DNA from: Annulohypoxylon bovei var. microspora
Taxonomy: Eukaryota; Ascomycota; Sordariomycetes; Xylariales; Hypoxylaceae
Assembly: GCA_022836615.1 (NCBI GenBank)
Contig: MU405516.1
Location: 1 to 12,596, forward strand
Reading direction: 5' to 3'
DNA length: 12,596 nt
Both the position numbers and the translations under genes were made by a program. The notes beneath the pieces were generated by a model. It was given only the letters and a program-made list of their open reading frames with translations, was not told where the DNA came from and did not search any database. Positions within the stretch are counted from its first letter, which is position 1; each line of letters begins with the position of its first letter. This document shows positions 8,751 through 12,596 of this stretch, in pieces.

Positions 8751-8800
8751 AACCGTTATTGTTTTTTATTAATTAAGATGTATAATATATAAAAAAATGA

Positions 8801-9379
8801 AATTATAATTAAAAAATAAATCTTTGTATTGTTATATTGTGGGTGGAGTTATAAATAAAACTTATATATTTTCCAATATAAAAAAGAAAGGAATATAAAG
8901 TAAAGGTTAAAGAAAAAAGTTTAAATAAAGCAAGTCATACAAAAATAATAATTTTATTAACGTGTAATTATTAAATTATTATTATCGGGTTACATTTATT
9001 GTTTTTAAATTTAAGTATTAAGGTACCTTTTTTAAAGATAAATACCAAGTTACTTTTACATAATAAACCAACACATTTTAACCTTTAATTAAGCTTTAAA
9101 TGTTAATTAATCACGGTTAAAAAAATCTTTCTCGTAATATATTAATAATCTTAACTTTTAATTAAACTTTAAACGTTAATAAAATCGCAATATTTAATTT
9201 TCTTATACATGATAAACATAAATCCCTTAACCTTTAATTAAACCTTAAGATTTTTAAATTAACACAAAGTTATCTCGCATTAATAATAACTTAATTACCA
9301 CATTAAACATAAAAACTTATCTTTTTTTATTTTCACTTTATTATTTTATAATTAACATAATCGGTTAACCATTAATTAA
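8801..9379 (-). other. 5' leader of the retrotransposon between the 5' LTR and gag
   Basis: About 580 bp lie between the inner edge of the 5' LTR and the first recognisable Gag residues. The stretch is non-coding and contains the tandem repeats listed separately. A primer-binding site should directly follow the LTR on the minus strand. The sequence there, beginning TTAATTAATGGTTAACCGAT, contains GGTTA some eight bases in, but no convincing tRNA complement. Positions 8838-8960 keep more G and C than pol. Confidence 0.55.
9051..9340 (-). repeat. Degenerate direct repeats, about 74-bp period, in the 5' leader
   Basis: A block of the form TTAACCTTTAATTAA followed by a CTTTAAA-like tail occurs near 9078, 9151 and 9227, spaced 73 and 76 bp apart. 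Between them, stretches such as TTACATAATAAACC, TCGTAATATATTAATAATC and TATACATGATAAACATAAATC also align. A fourth partial unit begins near 9264 (AAGTTATCTCGCATTAAT). Differences are mainly C/T and G/A, so RIP blurred a once cleaner array. Leader arrays in retroelements can carry packaging or promoter signals; that role here is inference. Confidence 0.6.
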
Positions 9380-9586
9380 TATTAATTTAATAAAATTAAA
9401 ATGATTACACATTAAATATATAAAAGATAAATAAAATTTAAAATGTTATTTTATTAATATATATAAAAAAAATCTAAGCTAAGTGGAAGATGTGAGGGAA
9501 ATTAATTTAATATTAATTTAATTCCATATAATTATATAACAAAAGTGGATCTTGTTAGATATGGTCACATGACTAATATTCTAACA
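9380..9586 (-). repeat. Right LTR (5' LTR of the element)
   Basis: This 207-bp LTR begins TATTAA, which matches TGTTGG of the left LTR after three G-to-A changes, and ends CTAACA. It has lost G relative to the left copy (23 G-to-A sites) but retains C at 10 sites where the left copy has T. The original termini were therefore TG...CA with a short inverted repeat, as in active LTRs. It should hold the promoter of the element, transcribing leftward, but no TATA box can be singled out in this background. Confidence 0.95.
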
Positions 9587-9591
9587 AATTA
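9587..9591. repeat. Target-site duplication, right copy (AATTA)
   Basis: AATTA directly follows CTAACA of the right LTR and equals the five bases before the left LTR. This supports a single insertion event with no later recombination between LTRs of different elements. Confidence 0.75.
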
Positions 9592-10364
9592 TAATTACTT
9601 TTATTTAAATAATTTTAAAAAAATATATTTTTAATTATTTTACGATTATTATAAATTAAATTATATAATTATAAAAAAGAAATATAAATAACTTTTATAC
9701 CCATTAAATAAAAAAGTAATTAAAAAAATTAAAACTTAATATAAATCACCGCATTAAAAACATTTAAAAATTAAGATTAAAAAAAAATAAAAGTCGTGGT
9801 TAAAAACCGTTTCGGCTTAAATAAATAAATAAAAGCTTTAAAAATTTAATTTTTAAATTAAAAATATTTTACGAAATATTTTTTTAAATTTTAATTTTAT
9901 AAGTTTTATATAATAACGATTAAAATATTCGTTTATAAATAATCCGTTATAAAACTTATAAATTATTTAATATATTTAATAAAAGTTTATAAATAAAGCC
10001 GTTATTTTTAACGTTTTTTTTATAATTATTCGATATAATTAAATTTTTTTAAAATATATATAACTTTAAAAAATTAATTATTTAATTAAAATAAACCCTT
10101 TTATAAAAAATACCTTCGAAATAAAAAAAAACGTATATAATAAATCGAAAAATCGGGAAATGGGAATTAATGAAACTTTGTAAATAAAGTAAAAGTGTGT
10201 AATATTCATGGAGTTTTTAATTTCCAAAAGAACGTAAAAGTTTAAATAAAATCCTTTTTAAAAATCTTATTTTATTTATAATATATGTTTTAACCATTTA
10301 TTAATTAACAAGCCTCATTTTGCGCCACTTTTTTAAAATATTCCTTTATTTTTTAAAGGACTCG
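9592..10364. other. A+T-rich right flank without a gene; includes CpA-retaining patches
   Basis: All frames are closed and no domain is recognisable. It contains the inverted repeat at 9786-10018. Patches at 10141-10230 (GGGAAATGGG, GTGTGT, ATTCATGG) and 10309-10330 (CAAGCCTCATTTTGCGCC) keep more G and C than the rest, which suggests they are less RIP-exposed or single-copy. Nothing supports a gene. Confidence 0.55.
9786..10018. repeat. Imperfect inverted repeat of about 230 bp
   Basis: GGTTAAAAACC...CGGCTTAAATAAAT near 9798-9825 pairs with ATAAAGCCGTTATTTTTAACG near 9993-10013. Inside it, TATAAGTTTTATA (9898-9910) is a perfect 13-bp inverted partner of TATAAAACTTATA (9948-9960). The two symmetry axes differ by about 23 bases, so indels or two separate hairpins are involved. 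It may be a small MITE-like element. A+T bias raises the chance of spurious pairing. Confidence 0.45.
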
Positions 10365-10463
10365 TATCACACCTTTTCACCGCTTATACCATTTCACCGA
10401 TCACTTTTTAAAAATCTTAAACCTTAAATATTAAAAAGCTTATAACTTCACGAACGTTTAATA
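10365..10463 (+). repeat. Long terminal-type inverted repeat, left arm
   Basis: The core 10378-10432 pairs with 11398-11452 at 53 of 55 positions. It contains two copies of TCACCG and the run TTTTTAAAAATCTTAAACC. Outward it extends to TATC at 10365-10368, facing GATA at 11461-11464. Inward the match continues through CTTCACGAA near 10447-10455. The arm keeps C on the plus strand, so it is only lightly damaged. It could be the end of a TIR transposon or one arm of a larger inverted duplication. Confidence 0.85.
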
Positions 10464-11364
10464 TATTATTTTTATGTTTTAAACTTAAGTTTATTAAAGT
10501 AATTTAAAATGGAGTATAAAATATGAAAAATATTACGTAAAGAATGAATTTAAAATTAAAGTTTTTAAAAAAAGGTTTAAAATTTTAATACGTAAAATTT
10601 AAAAATTATTATTAATTCGAAATTTTAATATTTTTAATTATAACTTTATACTTAAGTTTATTATATATGAATGAAACTTAATTAATTTTATTAATTAAAT
10701 ATAAAATTTTTATATGCACGAAAAAAAATATTTATTAAAAAATGTTTTTTTAAATAATATATATATATAATTAATTATATTTAATTTAATTTTAATTATA
10801 ACGGTTTAAAGTTTTATATTTAACGTTTTTACATATATATAACGATACTTTAAAAATTATAAAAGTTAATAATATAAATTAAATTTATTATAAATAATTA
10901 AAATAATAAAATTTATTTTATATATTTTAAACTTTTTATATAAAATATAATAAAATATATAATATGGAAAGTTTATTTTACAACGTTTTAAATATTCGAA
11001 ATGTATTTAAATTAAAAGTACATAATATTTTAAAATTAAATCCGGTTTTTTATAATTAATTATTTATAAAATATATTTAAAAAAGTATTTTTTAATAAAA
11101 CTTTTTTTTCGTATATATTAAAATTTTATATTTAATTAATAAAATTCCTTACGTTATATTCATATTTAATAAACGTGAATCTAAAATTGTAAATAAGAAT
11201 ATTAAAGTTTCGAATTATTATTAATTTATAAAAAATACATATAAAAATATTAAAGTTTTAAAATTAAACATTAATTTTAATTTCATTTCTTACGTAATAT
11301 TTTTTGTATTTATTTACGGATTGTAAATGCGGTTAATTAATTTATATTTAAAATTTGAAAATTA

Positions 11365-11464
11365 TAACTTATAAATTCGTGAAGGTATGGATTTATTAAT
11401 ATTTAAGGTTTAAGATTTTTAAAAAGTGAACGGTGAAATGGTATGAGCGGTGATGGGGTGGATA
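11365..11464 (-). repeat. Long terminal-type inverted repeat, right arm
   Basis: This is the partner of 10365-10463. Positions 11398-11452 carry AATATTTAAGGTTTAAG, AAAAAGTGAACGGTGAAATGG and TATGAGCGGTG. The arm ends outward in GGGGTGGATA. It keeps G on the plus strand where the left arm keeps C, as expected for inverted copies. Only two mismatches occur over the 55-bp core, one of them a transversion. Confidence 0.85.
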
Positions 11465-12596
11465 ACGTTATTATTATTTATAAGAATTATTATATATTTT
11501 CATTAATTATTTTTAATTAATAAAAACTTTTTAAAAAACGTTTATTATATTAAATAATAATTTAATATATAAACATTTTTTAAATAATAAACGATTAAAT
11601 TTTTATAATATTAATCGTTTTTTATTAATATAATTTAAATTTATATAAAGTTTTTAATAACTTTTTTAATAATTTTATAAATAACTTATTAAATAACTTT
11701 AATTCGTTTTATAAAATTAAAGAAAAAACTTTAATTAAAAATAAATGTTTAATTTAAATTAATAAATAAAAAAACTTTTTAATATACGTAATTATATTAA
11801 ATTTCTTTATTTTAAAAAACTTAATATATTTTAAATTAAAAATATATATTTAAAAATTATATTTTTAATTTTAATTAAAAAATGGTAATGTTTAATATAA
11901 TAATTTAATAAAAGAAAATTTAATAAATAATATAATAATAAGGCTTTTATTTAAATTTTAATCGAAAAATTTAAAAATAATTAATTAATTTAAGCCGTTT
12001 ATTAAAATTTAATTAAAATATATGAAAGTATTTTTTAATATTTTAATAATTTTTTTATTAATTTCGAAAATAAATTAATTTTAATTAACGGGTTAAATTA
12101 AAAAAAAATCTATTATATTAATATAAAGTTAAATAATAAATTAAAAAATACTTTTATAATAAAAAAATTAAATAAAAAAAATTATAATAAATGGGTGGTT
12201 AAGGTTAATAATATAATGGTTAAAATGGAAAAAACATTAAATTATAAAAAAAAAATTATTTTACGATTATTTAATATAAAAAAGTATTTAATTAAAAAAC
12301 CATTAATTTTATTAATATAATAATTATTTAAAAATTAAAATTAAAATTTAATAAAAATAAAAATTTAATTATAAATAAAATGAATTATATAACTTTAATT
12401 ATTATAATAATTATAATAATAAATTAAATAAATAATTTACGTTAAAATAATAATAATTTATTAAAAATATAATAAAAGTTAAATTAAAAGTTTAAAAAAT
12501 TTAAAAAAAAATATATTCGTTATATAAAAACAAGGTATTTTATAATGGTTTATTTATTATTTCGAACCGTATTTTAATTAAATCATGGTAATAAAA
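11465..12596. other. A+T-rich right end without a gene
   Basis: The last 1.1 kb is among the most degraded sequence in the window, mostly A and T with scattered CpG. I see no open frame with domain content, no RNA gene and no convincing repeat. A G-bearing patch at 12191-12230 (ATGGGTGGTTAAGG, ATGGTTAAAATGG) slightly recalls the complement of 480-515, but the match is too short to call. Confidence 0.55.

Larger units (their letters stand above)
3510..8800 (-). pseudogene. Gag-Pol polyprotein of a Ty1/copia retrotransposon, RIP-degraded
   Basis: One minus frame (lowest base of each codon divisible by 3) carries all recognisable parts of a copia polyprotein of about 1,760 codons: Gag near 8750-8500, basic linker and zinc knuckle near 7250-7071, post-protease segment near 6600-6480, integrase 6263-5970, reverse transcriptase about 5100-4380, RNase H 4034-3591, and a C-terminal tail to the TAA at 3510-3512. 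In life it would assemble virus-like particles, cleave itself, copy RNA to DNA and integrate it. Many TAA/TAG/TGA codons interrupt it, most explained by C-to-T or G-to-A change in CAA, CAG, CGA or TGG. No frameshift is seen between checkpoints, so Gag and Pol were probably one continuous ORF. The start codon is not identifiable; 8800 is approximate. The protease active site was not found. Confidence 0.9.
2310..9586 (-). mobile_element. Complete RIP-inactivated Ty1/copia LTR retrotransposon (7277 bp)
   Basis: Two gap-free 207-bp LTRs bound a 6863-bp interior and are flanked by a 5-bp duplication. Coding remnants run on the minus strand in the order Gag, zinc knuckle, protease region, integrase, reverse transcriptase, RNase H. 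Integrase before reverse transcriptase defines Ty1/copia rather than Ty3/gypsy. The 5' LTR is therefore 9380-9586 and the 3' LTR 2310-2516. Layout in element order: leader 9379 to about 8800, gag-pol about 8800 to 3510, then about 1 kb of extra sequence before the 3' LTR. Stops occur throughout, and catalytic Asp and Cys codons are changed by C-to-T or G-to-A steps, so the copy cannot make its proteins. All recognisable domains stay in one frame, showing loss by substitution and not indels. Confidence 0.95.
10365..11464. mobile_element. Inverted duplication of about 1.1 kb, possible foldback or non-autonomous TIR element
   Basis: Complementarity does not stop at the 100-bp ends. Reading inward, AAATATTACGTAA (near 10529) matches its partner near 11290-11304, TTAATTCGAAATTTTAATATT (near 10612) matches a partner near 11202, and ATTTTATTAATTAAATATAAAATTT (near 10686) matches 11120-11144. 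Each pair keeps roughly the expected symmetrical spacing about an axis near 10915. Arms of at least 380 bp are therefore supported, possibly nearly 550 bp each with little or no loop. No transposase is visible. No clear target duplication is seen outside TATC/GATA. Confidence 0.7.

Noticed and set aside
9355..9379. tRNA primer-binding site next to the 5' LTR
   Set aside because: On the minus strand only GGTTA resembles copia primer sites, and it is displaced about eight bases from the LTR edge. RIP may have erased the site, but what remains does not support a call.
1..12596. Organelle genome or A+T-rich protist chromosome
   Set aside because: A copia element with fungal-type motifs, transition-only LTR divergence and CpG retention fits fungal RIP. 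No rRNA, tRNA or organelle protein gene is present.

Overview
This window is extremely A+T-rich DNA with no intact gene. It looks like a repeat-induced point mutation (RIP) desert of a filamentous ascomycete fungus. Most surviving C and G lie in CpG, while CpA and its complement TpG are rare. That is the footprint of CpA-to-TpA conversion, not of ordinary CpG decay. The two copies of the one clear long repeat differ only by transitions.

The centrepiece is a complete but dead Ty1/copia-type LTR retrotransposon at 2310-9586, on the minus strand. Two 207-bp LTRs (2310-2516 and 9380-9586) align without gaps, with about 39 transitions and no transversions by hand count. The outer ends are TGTTGG and CTAACA, and the element is flanked by a 5-bp duplication, AATTA. 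One minus-strand frame from about 8.8 kb down to 3.51 kb reads, through many RIP stops, as Gag, zinc knuckle, protease-side region, integrase, reverse transcriptase and RNase H. Every checkpoint is in the same frame, so the element was destroyed by base substitution and not by indels. Its 5' leader (8.8-9.38 kb) carries a degenerate direct repeat of about 74 bp.

Between the end of pol (3510) and the 3' LTR (2516) lie about 1 kb not needed by a copia element. Within it, 2835-3276 is markedly richer in G+C and CpA than its surroundings and reads as a charged, helix-like peptide on the plus strand, antisense and convergent to pol. I do not recognise the protein. It may be an accessory antisense gene, or captured single-copy DNA that escaped RIP. 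This is the most interesting part of the window.

The flanks hold only repeats. On the left are (TTAA)n tracts, an inverted-repeat unit (213-945) between 31-bp direct repeats, a pyrimidine-rich strand and a RIP-spared hairpin of about 148 bp (1283-1430). On the right are a small inverted repeat (9786-10018) and an inverted duplication of about 1.1 kb (10365-11464). I find no rRNA, tRNA, CRISPR array or host gene. All calls come from reading the sequence by eye; no searches were run.
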